The position numbers and the translations under genes were made by a program. From Clostridia bacterium (GTDB taxonomy: Bacteria > Bacillota > Clostridia > Oscillospirales > CAG-272), in assembly GCA_017462035.1 (NCBI GenBank), contig JAFTRY010000012.1:1-55561 (forward strand): DNA of 55,561 nt, in the 5' to 3' direction. Below the pieces are notes generated by a model. That model ran no database searches. It was not told where the DNA came from and saw only the letters and a program-made list of their open reading frames with translations. This document shows positions 6,405 through 14,485 of the stretch, piece by piece. Positions within the stretch are counted from its first letter, which is position 1; every line of letters begins with the position of its first letter.

Positions 6405-8300
6405 TCAGTTCACCATGAGATCGCACACCAGCTCGCTGATCTCGGCGGGATTTTCAATAGAAAGTCCGCTGACCAGGCGCGCCTGCGCGTACAGCACCTT
6501 GCTGTATTTGGCAAGAGTATCCTTATCGCTCTCAAACAGCTTCTTCAGCTTGTCCGCAATGGGGTGATGCACGTTGATCTCCAGCACCAACTCAGCCTTG
6601 ATATTTGCTGCCTGGTTGCCCGGATTCTTACTCAAAACCTTTTCCATATTGGCAGACAAGGCTCCCTCACTGGACAGGCAGGCGGCATGGTTTTTCAGGC
6701 TTCCCGTAAAGCGAACGGCATGGAGTCCGTCGCCCACACTCTCCTTGATCCAATCCAGAAGGTCCTTCGCGCTCTCGTTCTCCTCCTTTAGGCTCTCCTT
6801 CTCCTCCTCAGTGGCAAGATCCAAATTGTCCTGGCATACGTTGGAGAATTCCTTCTCCCCGTAGGTCCGAAGCATCTGGAGGGCAAACTCGTCTACGTCC
6901 TCGGTGAGATACAGCACCTCAAAGCCGTGGGCAATCACTGATTCAACCTGGGGCAGCAGGGAGATCTTCTCCACGCTCTCACCCGAGGCGAAATAGATCT
7001 TCTTTTGCTCCTCCTTCATGCGGGACACGTATTCCTTCAAGGTTACGTACTTTCCTTCGAAGGAAGAACGGAACAAAAGCAGGTCCTGAAGCACGTCCTT
7101 GTGCATACCGAAATCGTTGTAGATGCCCCACTTCAGCTGAGCACCGAAGGCATCGTAAAATTTCTCATACTTCTCTCGGTCAGAGGTCTGTAGCTTGCTC
7201 AGCTCAGAAGCGATCTTTTTCTCCACCGCCTTGGCAATGGCTTTGAGCTGACGGTCATGCTGGAGCATCTCACGGGAGATATTCAAAGACAGATCGGAGC
7301 TATCCACAAGACCACGCACAAAGCTGAAATAGTCGGGCAGAAGATCCTTGCAGTGCTCCATGATCAGCACGCCGCTGGAGTAGAGCTGCAATCCCTTCTC
7401 GAAATCTCTGCTGTAATAATTATAGGGAGCGTGAGAAGGGATAAAGAGAAGAGACTCAAAATTGGATACACCCTCGGTCTTCTGGCGGATCACCTTCAAG
7501 GGCACCTCCCAGTCGTAGAATTTTTCCTGGTAAAAGGTCGTGTACTCCTCCTCGGTTACGTCAGAGGCGTTCTTCTTCCACAGGGGAACCATACTGTTCA
7601 GCGTCTCGTCCTCGGTCACCGTCTCAAATTCATCCTTGCTTCCCTCCTTCAAACGTCTGTTTTCGGTCAGCATACGAATGGGGTAGCGGATATAGTCACT
7701 GTATTTCTTTACCAAACCGCGGATGTGGTATTCGTCTAAGAAATCCGAATACTTCTCCTCTTCCCCGTCCTCCTTGATGTGGAGGGTGATCACCGTACCC
7801 ACCGAATCCTTCGCGCAGGGCTCTACGGTATAGCCGTCCGCGCCACGGGACTCCCAGCGATAGGCATCCTCCGCGCCATGCGCGCGGCTCTCCACCACGA
7901 TGTGATCGGATACCATAAAGGCAGAGTAAAAGCCAACACCGAACTGACCGATGATGTCGATCTGCTCCTTGTCCTTATGCTCAGGATCATTTTTGAAATC
8001 AAAGGAACCGCTCTTGGCAATAGTGCCCAGATTGTTTTCCAGCTCCTCACGGGTCATACCGCATCCGTTGTCGCGAAGGGTCAGAGTCCGCGACTCCTTA
8101 TCGAGGGTGATGCGAATTTCGTAATCCTCCTTTTTCAAGGTCACCGTGTCGTCGGTCAGCGAGCGGAAGTAGAGCTTATCAATGGCGTCACTGGCGTTGG
8201 AGATCAGCTCACGCAGAAAAATTTCCTTATGGGTGTAAATCGAATTGACCATCATGTCCAAAAGCTTTTTGGACTCTGTTTTAAATTGCTTTTTTGCCAT
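6405..8300 (-). CDS. htpG: Hsp90-family chaperone HtpG
   Basis: 631 residues, the usual bacterial HtpG length. Cytoplasmic ATP-dependent dimeric chaperone. N-terminal GHKL ATPase domain shows FLRELISNASDAIDKL (ATP/Mg asparagine), DNGCGMT and GQFGVGFYS; the middle domain has the LYSSGVLIMEHCKDLLPDY and RGLVDSSDLSLNISREMLQ signatures; the C-terminal dimerisation region ends normally. Monocistronic, with its own promoter, a CIRCE operator over the -35 and a terminator. Regulation by HrcA is therefore predicted, unlike the well-studied B. subtilis htpG, which is not in the CIRCE regulon. Confidence 0.97.
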   Translation of the reverse strand: MAKKQFKTESKKLLDMMVNSIYTHKEIFLRELISNASDAIDKLYFRSLTDDTVTLKKEDYEIRITLDKESRTLTLRDNGCGMTREELENNLGTIAKSGSFDFKNDPEHKDKEQIDIIGQFGVGFYSAFMVSDHIVVESRAHGAEDAYRWESRGADGYTVEPCAKDSVGTVITLHIKEDGEEEKYSDFLDEYHIRGLVKKYSDYIRYPIRMLTENRRLKEGSKDEFETVTEDETLNSMVPLWKKNASDVTEEEYTTFYQEKFYDWEVPLKVIRQKTEGVSNFESLLFIPSHAPYNYYSRDFEKGLQLYSSGVLIMEHCKDLLPDYFSFVRGLVDSSDLSLNISREMLQHDRQLKAIAKAVEKKIASELSKLQTSDREKYEKFYDAFGAQLKWGIYNDFGMHKDVLQDLLLFRSSFEGKYVTLKEYVSRMKEEQKKIYFASGESVEKISLLPQVESVIAHGFEVLYLTEDVDEFALQMLRTYGEKEFSNVCQDNLDLATEEEKESLKEENESAKDLLDWIKESVGDGLHAVRFTGSLKNHAACLSSEGALSANMEKVLSKNPGNQAANIKAELVLEINVHHPIADKLKKLFESDKDTLAKYSKVLYAQARLVSGLSIENPAEISELVCDLMVN

Positions 8301-8355
8301 ATTTTTATCCTCTTTTCTAATAGGAACGCTCCCTCGAGCGTCATCGTTCTAACAT

Positions 8356-8384
8356 ATTGTATCACACGAAATTAGCACTGTCAA
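8356..8384 (-). promoter_or_regulatory. Promoter of htpG
   Basis: Minus-strand TTGACA, 17 bases, TACAAT with TGTGA before the -10. The -35 lies inside the CIRCE element. Confidence 0.85.
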
Positions 8385-8398
8385 TAGAAGAGTGCTAA
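8372..8398. promoter_or_regulatory. CIRCE operator (HrcA binding site)
   Basis: TTAGCACTG - 9 bases - GAGTGCTAA, matching the CIRCE consensus TTAGCACTC-N9-GAGTGCTAA with one mismatch. It overlaps the htpG -35, the expected place for repression by HrcA. Confidence 0.92.
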
Positions 8399-8509
8399 AA
8401 AATTGTAAAAGAATTGTTACAACGAAATACTCAAAAGAAAAAATACGAAAAGTACCGAATGTGTGATGTCCTTAGCGGAGAATTTGAAGATCTCACTAAG
8501 TGCGAGCAT

Positions 8510-8529
8510 CGCATTTGACCGGTCAAATG
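8510..8529. repeat. 20-nt perfect palindrome
   Basis: Centre GACCGGTC with 10-base arms. Lies in the gene-free stretch between htpG and the DUF4097 gene; no function visible. Confidence 0.7.
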
Positions 8530-8566
8530 CAAATTGGGCTGAGCCAAAACCCTTATAACGACAGAA

Positions 8567-8608
8567 AGAGCAAGAGTAAAAGGAGAAAATTTCCTTCTAT
8601 TCTTGCTC
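8567..8608. terminator. Possible terminator hairpin
   Basis: Imperfect long stem (arms GAGCAAGA and TCTTGCTC, inner AAGGA/TCCTT). T-rich on the plus strand after the stem (TTCATTTTTAT). It lies between the minus-strand DUF4097 gene and htpG, so which transcript it ends is unclear. Confidence 0.35.
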
Positions 8609-8623
8609 TGTTCATTTTTATAG

Positions 8624-8799
8624 ATGAATTGATGCTCACGCATCATGAATTGGCTACCCCATGATTTCTCGTCGGCGTACCGCCTCCTCCATGAATTGAA
8701 TTGCAACCAATGTGCCGATAGGCACAATTCATGCCGTAGGCAATTCATGCAACCGTGAGGTTGCAATTCATTGCGTGTTCTCCGTTAAGGATAACACGC
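8624..8799. repeat. Mini-hairpin array with ATGAATT/AATTCAT linkers
   Basis: Left half: linker ATGAATT repeated at 8624, 8645 and 8691. Right half: its reverse complement AATTCAT at 8726, 8742 and 8765. Between linkers sit different small stem-loops, for example GATGC-tcac-GCATC (8631-8644), GGCG-tac-CGCC, GTGCC-gata-GGCAC, GCC-gta-GGC (8733-8741), GCAACC-gtga-GGTTGC (8749-8764) and a final GCGTGTT...AACACGC stem (8773-8799). GAATTGCAACC near 8695 also pairs with GGTTGCAATTC near 8759. Confidence 0.8.
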
Positions 8800-8833
8800 T
8801 AAATGCTCTCGTATTTTTTCTCAAGCGGATCAC

Positions 8834-9643
8834 TTACTCCGCAGCGAACCGAAGATCAATCGCGCCCACACCGCCGTCAATATTCAGAGAATGCGCTCCC
8901 GAACCGTACACGGAACCGTCACTCATGGATTCCCCGTCAAAGGTGGCATTTCCCAGCCCCTTGTTGAGCCGCACACGGTATTCCTCTTTGGTACCGATGA
9001 GGGTCAGAGTGGTTTGTCCCACGCCCATATCCAGATCGCATGTTCCCGTCAGTCGGCTCCGTAAGACCAGCTCTCCCACACCCATATCCAAATCCAGATT
9101 GGCAAGAGAACCGCCTTCAATTTCTAACTGTCCGGCACCTCCGTCGATGTCAGCTTCCCCCGTCACCGCCACATTCTTCATAGTCACCCTTCCGGCACCC
9201 AGTTCCATGGAAAGCGTCTCCGCCGTCAGTCCCTCTACCGTCACCTTACCGGCTCCCGTGGACAGCTCCGCTTCCTTCAGTTCCGCGTCCCGAGGGAGTG
9301 TAACCACAAGGAGGGCATTTTCATAAGAGGACGTTCCCCAACGATTTTTCTCAATAACAGACAGACACCCGCCCGAGCTCTCCACGGACAGCTTTTTCAG
9401 ATTGCTTTCTACCGAAAAGCGATCTCCCTCTCGGATCTTGAGCTCTGCCCCTCGGATATCGATCACCAGCTCTCGAACGTCCTCATTCACCGGGTAAGTT
9501 TGAAGCTCACCCACCGGTGATTCCCCGTCGAACAGACGGGACAGAGAAGAAATACTTCCCACGATACCGCCTACGATACTGACGATCAAGAAAATGGCAA
9601 ATGCCATAGCGCAATACTTGATCACTTTCTGGAAATCCGTCAT
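8834..9643 (-). CDS. DUF4097-type membrane-anchored beta-repeat protein
   Basis: 269 residues. One transmembrane helix (about 11-32), then an all-beta domain with regular pseudo-repeats (GAGKVTVEGL, GAGRVTMKNV, GAGQLEIEGG, GVGELVLRSR, GVGQTTLTLI, GLGNATFDGE), the pattern of the DUF4097 / putative adhesin family that folds as a stacked beta helix. Its ATG overlaps the stop of the upstream LiaF-like gene (ATGA), so the two are translationally coupled. Many relatives sit beside LiaF/PspC-like envelope-stress genes; a role in sensing or decorating the cell surface is inference. No sensor kinase is nearby. Confidence 0.75.
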   Translation of the reverse strand: MTDFQKVIKYCAMAFAIFLIVSIVGGIVGSISSLSRLFDGESPVGELQTYPVNEDVRELVIDIRGAELKIREGDRFSVESNLKKLSVESSGGCLSVIEKNRWGTSSYENALLVVTLPRDAELKEAELSTGAGKVTVEGLTAETLSMELGAGRVTMKNVAVTGEADIDGGAGQLEIEGGSLANLDLDMGVGELVLRSRLTGTCDLDMGVGQTTLTLIGTKEEYRVRLNKGLGNATFDGESMSDGSVYGSGAHSLNIDGGVGAIDLRFAAE

Positions 9644-10332
9644 TTAATATCCACACCTCCGAACATACAGGTTCCTTTTACGTAAACCGTCACCGCGTTG
9701 GGATCAGGGGCTTTTCCTTTTTTGTTGGACATTCCCCCAAACACCGAGCAGGAATCGATCTTGACATTGATACCGTCCGGCACGAATATATCCACACCGC
9801 CAAAAATAGCGCATACCTCAATGAGGCAATCCTGCTCCAGGATCGCCCCGCGCAGGTCACATTTGATACCGCCGAATACGGCGTCCAGCTGGCAATCCTC
9901 GAACCGCTCGCCATCAAATTTCAGGTCCTGTCCGGAGAACACGGCGGCGTAGCTTTTCAGCTCCTTCCCTTCCGCTTTCATTTTCTTCATTTTTTCATGA
10001 AGCTTTTTCTCCCGATTTCCGAGAACTCCGCCAAGGATCAGCTTTAGTCCGATGAGAACCACCGCAATGGGAATGATCAGCTTCCACAAGGTGGAAAAAT
10101 CGATGACGTTACGGCATCCGAGTAGGAGCAGCACACCGACCACGATTCCGATCACATTCCCCATTTTCCCCTTTTCGGAAAACAGACCGATCACACAGGG
10201 AACAATAATAATCAGTGTCCACCAGCCTTCAAAAAATACGTTGATATGGGTCACACCGATGGCATTCAAGGCAAGAATCAAGCCCACAGCCACCAAAACC
10301 ACTCCCCATAAGATCCGATTGAGCTTTTTCAT
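9640..10332 (-). CDS. LiaF-like membrane protein
   Basis: 230 residues. Four predicted N-terminal transmembrane helices (about 7-25, 36-50, 57-75, 84-105), a charged lysine-rich linker (about 108-127), and a C-terminal beta domain with repeated FGGxxxD/FGGV blocks (VFGGIKCDL, IFGGVDIFVP, VFGGMSNKK, MFGGVDIK). This matches the LiaF / cell-wall-active antibiotic response family, whose best-studied member restrains the LiaRS envelope-stress system. Here no LiaRS genes are adjacent; it is followed by a coupled DUF4097 gene. The start has its own promoter a short distance upstream. Confidence 0.8.
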   Translation of the reverse strand: MKKLNRILWGVVLVAVGLILALNAIGVTHINVFFEGWWTLIIIVPCVIGLFSEKGKMGNVIGIVVGVLLLLGCRNVIDFSTLWKLIIPIAVVLIGLKLILGGVLGNREKKLHEKMKKMKAEGKELKSYAAVFSGQDLKFDGERFEDCQLDAVFGGIKCDLRGAILEQDCLIEVCAIFGGVDIFVPDGINVKIDSCSVFGGMSNKKGKAPDPNAVTVYVKGTCMFGGVDIK

Positions 10333-10364
10333 GGTTATACCTCTTTCCGATTGGATTCGAACAC

Positions 10365-10393
10365 ATTATAGCACAACGCCTCGAGGATTGCAA
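10365..10393 (-). promoter_or_regulatory. Promoter of liaF-like/DUF4097 pair
   Basis: Minus-strand TTGCAA, 17 bases, TATAAT, with TGTGC before the -10. Confidence 0.75.
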
Positions 10394-10402
10394 TAGTTCT
10401 TC

Positions 10403-10447
10403 GTAAAAAAACCAAAAGGCGTATCCCCGGGGGGGACACGCCTTTTG
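10403..10447 (-). terminator. Terminator of the opp operon
   Basis: GC-rich stem (arms 10413-10426 and 10434-10447, one internal mismatch) followed on the minus strand by GGTTTTTTTA, about 95 bases after the oppA stop. Confidence 0.85.
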
Positions 10448-10540
10448 ATTGTATCTCGTCATTTCCTTCCACGCGATATACGCTAAAAATGTGCAATGTA
10501 GGAGATCAATCTGTGAGGAATAACGATTTCCGTTATTGAA

Positions 10541-12328
10541 TTACTTGTAGTACTTCTTCAGTACTTCCATTGCCTTCTCAACATTGCCCTCGAAAGCTTC
10601 CTTGCTTACGTCATAGTAGCCGTCGAAGCTGTCGGTGGTGCTGTTGGCAGTCTTATAGAACTCAGTACCGTCGGGGTTGGTCATACCCATGGCAACAAAG
10701 GAGGAAGCAGGAACCTGTCCACCCTGTGCGATCTCTTCAACGATGTAGTTACGGTCGAAGAGGAGGGAGATTGCGCGACGGATCTCAGCCTGAGCCGTTT
10801 CCTTCTCAACACCGGTCAGGGTGCTGTCGGAGGGCAGGATGTTCTCGTTGATGTTCCAGCATACATAGTAGGTACCGATCTGACCTGCTACTACGAACTC
10901 GTTTGCGTAATCCTTCTTCAGGTTAGCAATCTCATTGGTAGGAACGTCATCGATCAGGAGCCAGTCACCCTTCTTGAAGTTTGCCAGCATGTTGTTGGCA
11001 TCATCAGACAGGTAGCACTTAATCTCGTTCATAGTAACGGAAGAAGCACCGTAGTAGTTGGGGTTCTTCTTCAGAGTGATGACACTGCCGCTCTCCCAGC
11101 CGGAAATGGTGTAAGGACCGTTACATACGTAGGTTGCAGGCTTGGTAGCCCATGCCTCGTTGGCAACAGTTGCCTTGTGTACGGGGAAGTAGGTGGGGAA
11201 TGCCAACAGCTCGTTCCAGTAAGAAACAGCGTTAGAAATGGTAACCTTCAAGGTCTTAGCGTCAGTAGCCTCAACAGCCAGCTTAGCGCCGTCCTTGCCC
11301 TCAGCTACATCAGCGTAACCCTTAATGAGCTCGAACATGTAGCCATAGTCAGCAGCCAGATCAGCGGAAGCGGCACGATTCCAGGAGTACACAAAGTCCT
11401 CAGCGGTCAGAGCGTCGCCGTTGCTCCACTTCAAACCGTCTCTGAGGGTATAGGTGTAGGTTACGGTACCGTCAGCATTCACAACGCCCTCGGGCAGAGA
11501 GGTTGCCATATCAGCAACAACGTTCAGCTTACCGGTAGAATCCTGCTCCCACTTAGCCAAACCGGAGAACAGGTGAGCCAGCATGGTAGCACCGTCCACA
11601 GCGGAGTTCAGCGCGGGATCCAGGGTATCGGGCTCGGAAGCCAGACATACGCTGATGGACTCGCCCTTTCCGTTAACAGTGGAGTTCATGAAGTACTTGT
11701 AGCCCAAGGGGTTAGAGAAGAAGCCCTCTACACTATCGTCAATCATATACAGATCGGTGTAGAAGTACAGAGGAACGATACAGCCGGTATCCATCAGAAT
11801 ATCCTCAGCCAGGTGCATCATCTCGTAACGCTTGGTAGCGTCGGTACAGGACTTGATGGTTGCGATCAGAACGTCATAGGTCTCAGCCCAGGTGCCGTCT
11901 ACGACCTTGGTGGAGTAGCCCCACTTGGTCAGGTCCAGATCGTACATCTTCAAGGTAGCGTGATCGCCCTTACCAAACTGTACGTCGTTATTACCGGATC
12001 CGGAGGTCCACATATCCAGGAAGCAGATGGGATCACTGTAGTCAGCAAGCCAACCGTTTCTCGCGATAGAGTAGTCACCGTTCTTACGGGTGTTCAGGAA
12101 CGTAGCCCATTCCTGGTTTTCCAGATTCATGGTGATGCCAGCGTTAGACAGAGCTGCCTGCAGGTACTCACCGATTGCTTTATGACCTTCACTGGTATTG
12201 TACAAATAGGTCAAGGTGGGGAAATTAGTGATCTTGTCATTCGTTTCTTCTTCTTTTTCTTTCTTACATGCCGCCATAGAAAGAACCAGCATGGACAAGA
12301 CAAGAATCAGAGCCAAAATCTTTTTCAT
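10541..12328 (-). CDS. oppA: Oligopeptide-binding lipoprotein with circularly permuted domain order
   Basis: 595-residue family-5 solute-binding protein, the last gene of the opp operon. Signal peptide with lipobox MAAC (Cys21), so a lipid-anchored surface receptor. The domain order is abnormal. Residues about 31-218 (from FPTLTYLYNTSEGHK, through NQEWATFLNTRKNGDY and GWLADYSDP, to GYKYFMNSTV) correspond to the C-terminal third of normal OppA: compare E. coli LLYNTSDLHK, NQEWKTFLDTR, GWCADYNEP. Residues about 221-595 (from GESISVCLASEPDTLDPA through LRDGLKWSNGDALTAEDFVYSW to AMEVLKKYYK) correspond to the normal N-terminal two thirds. All family blocks are present once, in frame, so the fold could still close. 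RBS GGAAGGAAAG precedes the ATG. Misassembly is the main alternative. Confidence 0.92.
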   Translation of the reverse strand: MKKILALILVLSMLVLSMAACKKEKEEETNDKITNFPTLTYLYNTSEGHKAIGEYLQAALSNAGITMNLENQEWATFLNTRKNGDYSIARNGWLADYSDPICFLDMWTSGSGNNDVQFGKGDHATLKMYDLDLTKWGYSTKVVDGTWAETYDVLIATIKSCTDATKRYEMMHLAEDILMDTGCIVPLYFYTDLYMIDDSVEGFFSNPLGYKYFMNSTVNGKGESISVCLASEPDTLDPALNSAVDGATMLAHLFSGLAKWEQDSTGKLNVVADMATSLPEGVVNADGTVTYTYTLRDGLKWSNGDALTAEDFVYSWNRAASADLAADYGYMFELIKGYADVAEGKDGAKLAVEATDAKTLKVTISNAVSYWNELLAFPTYFPVHKATVANEAWATKPATYVCNGPYTISGWESGSVITLKKNPNYYGASSVTMNEIKCYLSDDANNMLANFKKGDWLLIDDVPTNEIANLKKDYANEFVVAGQIGTYYVCWNINENILPSDSTLTGVEKETAQAEIRRAISLLFDRNYIVEEIAQGGQVPASSFVAMGMTNPDGTEFYKTANSTTDSFDGYYDVSKEAFEGNVEKAMEVLKKYYK

Positions 12329-12370
12329 AATCTCTTTCCTTCCAAAAAATTAAATATATTTTTCACAAGA

Positions 12371-12400
12371 ACCGCGGAAGCATTGCACACCTTCCGGCGT
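12371..12400. other. Stem-loop between oppF and oppA
   Basis: Imperfect stem CCGCGGAAG...CTTCCGGCG in the 92-base gap before oppA. Such intercistronic stems commonly stabilise or partly separate the abundant binding-protein message; function inferred. Confidence 0.4.
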
Positions 12401-12420
12401 TTCCTTATGAACAAATGGGA

Positions 12421-13425
12421 TCAATTCGCCTGCTCCATGTTGTGGCAAGCGACAAAGTGTCCGCGGGACGCCTCCTTAAATTCGGGCATTTCCGCGGCAC
12501 ACTGCTCGGTAGCGTAAGGACACCGAGTGCGGAAGGGACAGCCCGAGGGGGCGTTCAGGGGGCTAGGAATATCACCGCCCAGAGGAATTCTCTGGTTCGC
12601 GCGGGCAATTTTGGGATCGGGAATCGGAACCGCTGAGATCAACGCCTTGGAATAGGGGTGAAGCGGACGCTCGTAAATATCCGCCGCATCTGCCATTTCC
12701 ACGATCTTACCCAAATACATCACCGCGATTCGGTGACTGATATGACGAACCACCAACAGGTCGTGGGCAATGAAGAGATAGGAAAGTCCCATCTTATCCT
12801 GTAGCTCGTCAAACATATTGACCACCTGCGCCTGAATCGAAACGTCCAAAGCGGAAACAGGCTCGTCACAAACAATAAAGTCAGGGGAGATTGCCAGAGA
12901 ACGGGCAATACCGATTCGCTGACGCTGACCGCCGGAGAACTCGTGAGCGTAGCGCGAAGCATGCTCGCTGTTCAGTCCCACATGATCCATCAGCTCCAGA
13001 ACCTTCTGCCGTCTCTCTTCCTTATTGGAATACAGCTTGTGCACATCCAACGGCTCCGCGATAATATCCGACACGGTCATGCGGGGATTCAGAGAGGAGT
13101 AGGGATCCTGAAATACCATAGCCGCTTTCTTACGGAACTCCGCCACCTCACTTTTGGTGGCAACGGGGTTACCGCGATAGAGGATCTGTCCGCCCGTGGG
13201 CTTATACAGGTGGAGAAGGGTCCGTCCGACAGTGGTCTTCCCACATCCGGACTCTCCCACAAGTCCCAAGGTTTCACCCTTGTTAATATAGAAGGAAACT
13301 CCGTCCACCGCCTTGAGGGGCTTGGAGCGCAAAAGTCCCATATTGATATTGAAGTACTGCTTCAGATCCTTGACCTCGATCAGAGGAGTATTGGGAGCTT
13401 CCATATTCTTTTCAAGTTCATTCAT
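12421..13425 (-). CDS. oppF: Oligopeptide ABC transporter ATPase OppF
   Basis: 334 residues. Cytoplasmic ATPase of the peptide importer. Walker [10 protein letters not shown], signature LSGGQ-type [15 protein letters not shown], Walker [13 protein letters not shown], and the C-terminal oligopeptide-transporter extension with four clustered cysteines ([14 protein letters not shown]), a typical site for an Fe-S cluster in OppD/F. The ATG at 13425 is chosen: GGAGGAG lies 6 bases upstream, and it overlaps the oppD stop by 8 bases; the longer ORF start has no ribosome site. Substrate is set by OppA. Confidence 0.95.
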   Translation of the reverse strand: MNELEKNMEAPNTPLIEVKDLKQYFNINMGLLRSKPLKAVDGVSFYINKGETLGLVGESGCGKTTVGRTLLHLYKPTGGQILYRGNPVATKSEVAEFRKKAAMVFQDPYSSLNPRMTVSDIIAEPLDVHKLYSNKEERRQKVLELMDHVGLNSEHASRYAHEFSGGQRQRIGIARSLAISPDFIVCDEPVSALDVSIQAQVVNMFDELQDKMGLSYLFIAHDLLVVRHISHRIAVMYLGKIVEMADAADIYERPLHPYSKALISAVPIPDPKIARANQRIPLGGDIPSPLNAPSGCPFRTRCPYATEQCAAEMPEFKEASRGHFVACHNMEQAN

Positions 13426-14473
13426 TTTCTGCTCCTCCTTCCTCGTCGGAAACGGTCTCTTGGTCATCCTCAGAGGACTTCCACTGAATGGTACCGTCCT
13501 CGATACCCTTTTTGATATTCATCCAGCAAGCGGCACGGTGCTCCTCGTTGATCGCCTCAGACTCCGCCCGTTCCCTCAAACAGATCTTCATTGCCGCCTC
13601 GCAACGGGGAGCAAAGGGACAGCCGGCAGGCATGTTCAGAAGATCAATGGGGGTACCGGTAATGGGCTTCAGCTTCTGCCCGAAGGATGTAGTAGTGGGA
13701 ATCGAACGAATCAAGCCCTTGGTGTACTCATGACAGGAATTGTAGAAGATCTCGTCCGCGGTTCCCTGCTCACAAATGGAGCCGGCGTACATAACGATCA
13801 CCTCGTCGCACATCTGCGCAACCACACCCAAGTCGTGTGTAATCATGATGATCGCCATACCCAGTTCCTTCTGCAAGGAGTTCATCAGCTCCAGGATCTG
13901 TGCCTGAATGGTAACGTCCAGTGCCGTGGTGGGCTCATCGGCAATCAAAATATCGGGCTCACATGCCAGTGCCATGGCGATCACCACTCTCTGCCGCATA
14001 CCGCCAGAGAGCTCAAAGGGATACTGATTCATGCGTTTTAGAGGCTCGTTTACGTTTACCAGCCGCAGCATTTCCACCGCCCGGTCGTAAGCCTCCTTCT
14101 TATTGCGGTTCGTATGGAGACGGATCGCCTCCATCAACTGATGTCCAATGGTATAGGTGGGGTTTAGAGAGGTCATAGGGTCCTGGAAAATAATAGAGAT
14201 CTTGTTTCCCCGAACCTTTCTCATGACCTTCTCGCCGGCACCAATCAGCTCCTGCCCGTCCAGCTTGATGGAGGAACCCGGCAGGATCTTTGCCGTAGGT
14301 GCCAAGATCTGCATAATGGAGTAGGCGGTCACCGACTTACCGGAGCCCGACTCACCCACGATGCCCAATACTTTACCGCGTTCCAGGTTAAAGGAAATAC
14401 CGTTAACGGCCTTTACCTCACCGGCATCGGTAAAGAAAGATGTTCGTAAATTTCTAACTTCTAACAAAGACAT
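13418..14473 (-). CDS. oppD: Oligopeptide ABC transporter ATPase OppD
   Basis: 351 residues. Partner ATPase of OppF. Walker [10 protein letters not shown], signature [15 protein letters not shown], Walker [14 protein letters not shown]-loop MITHDLGVV, and the C-terminal cysteine region (CPFAPRC...C). The C-terminus carries an acidic tail ([19 protein letters not shown]) that is unusual but harmless-looking. Located 12 bases after oppC; its GGAGG ribosome site (AAGGAGGTAGC) is close to the ATG. Order oppB-C-D-F-A with oppA last is the reverse of the E. coli order but common in Firmicutes. Confidence 0.95.
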   Translation of the reverse strand: MSLLEVRNLRTSFFTDAGEVKAVNGISFNLERGKVLGIVGESGSGKSVTAYSIMQILAPTAKILPGSSIKLDGQELIGAGEKVMRKVRGNKISIIFQDPMTSLNPTYTIGHQLMEAIRLHTNRNKKEAYDRAVEMLRLVNVNEPLKRMNQYPFELSGGMRQRVVIAMALACEPDILIADEPTTALDVTIQAQILELMNSLQKELGMAIIMITHDLGVVAQMCDEVIVMYAGSICEQGTADEIFYNSCHEYTKGLIRSIPTTTSFGQKLKPITGTPIDLLNMPAGCPFAPRCEAAMKICLRERAESEAINEEHRAACWMNIKKGIEDGTIQWKSSEDDQETVSDEEGGAENE

Positions 14474-14485
14474 ATTGCTACCTCC

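Noticed and set aside
8431..8766. 111-codon minus-strand ORF over the palindromes and the mini-hairpin array
   Set aside because: Its composition follows the inverted repeats, it has no ribosome site, and it crosses at least three palindromic elements; repeat-derived open frame.
11177..12517. 446-codon plus-strand ORF antisense to oppA and the end of oppF
   Set aside because: Val/Gln/Gly/Ser-biased shadow frame of oppA, no ribosome site, covers signal peptide and intergenic region.
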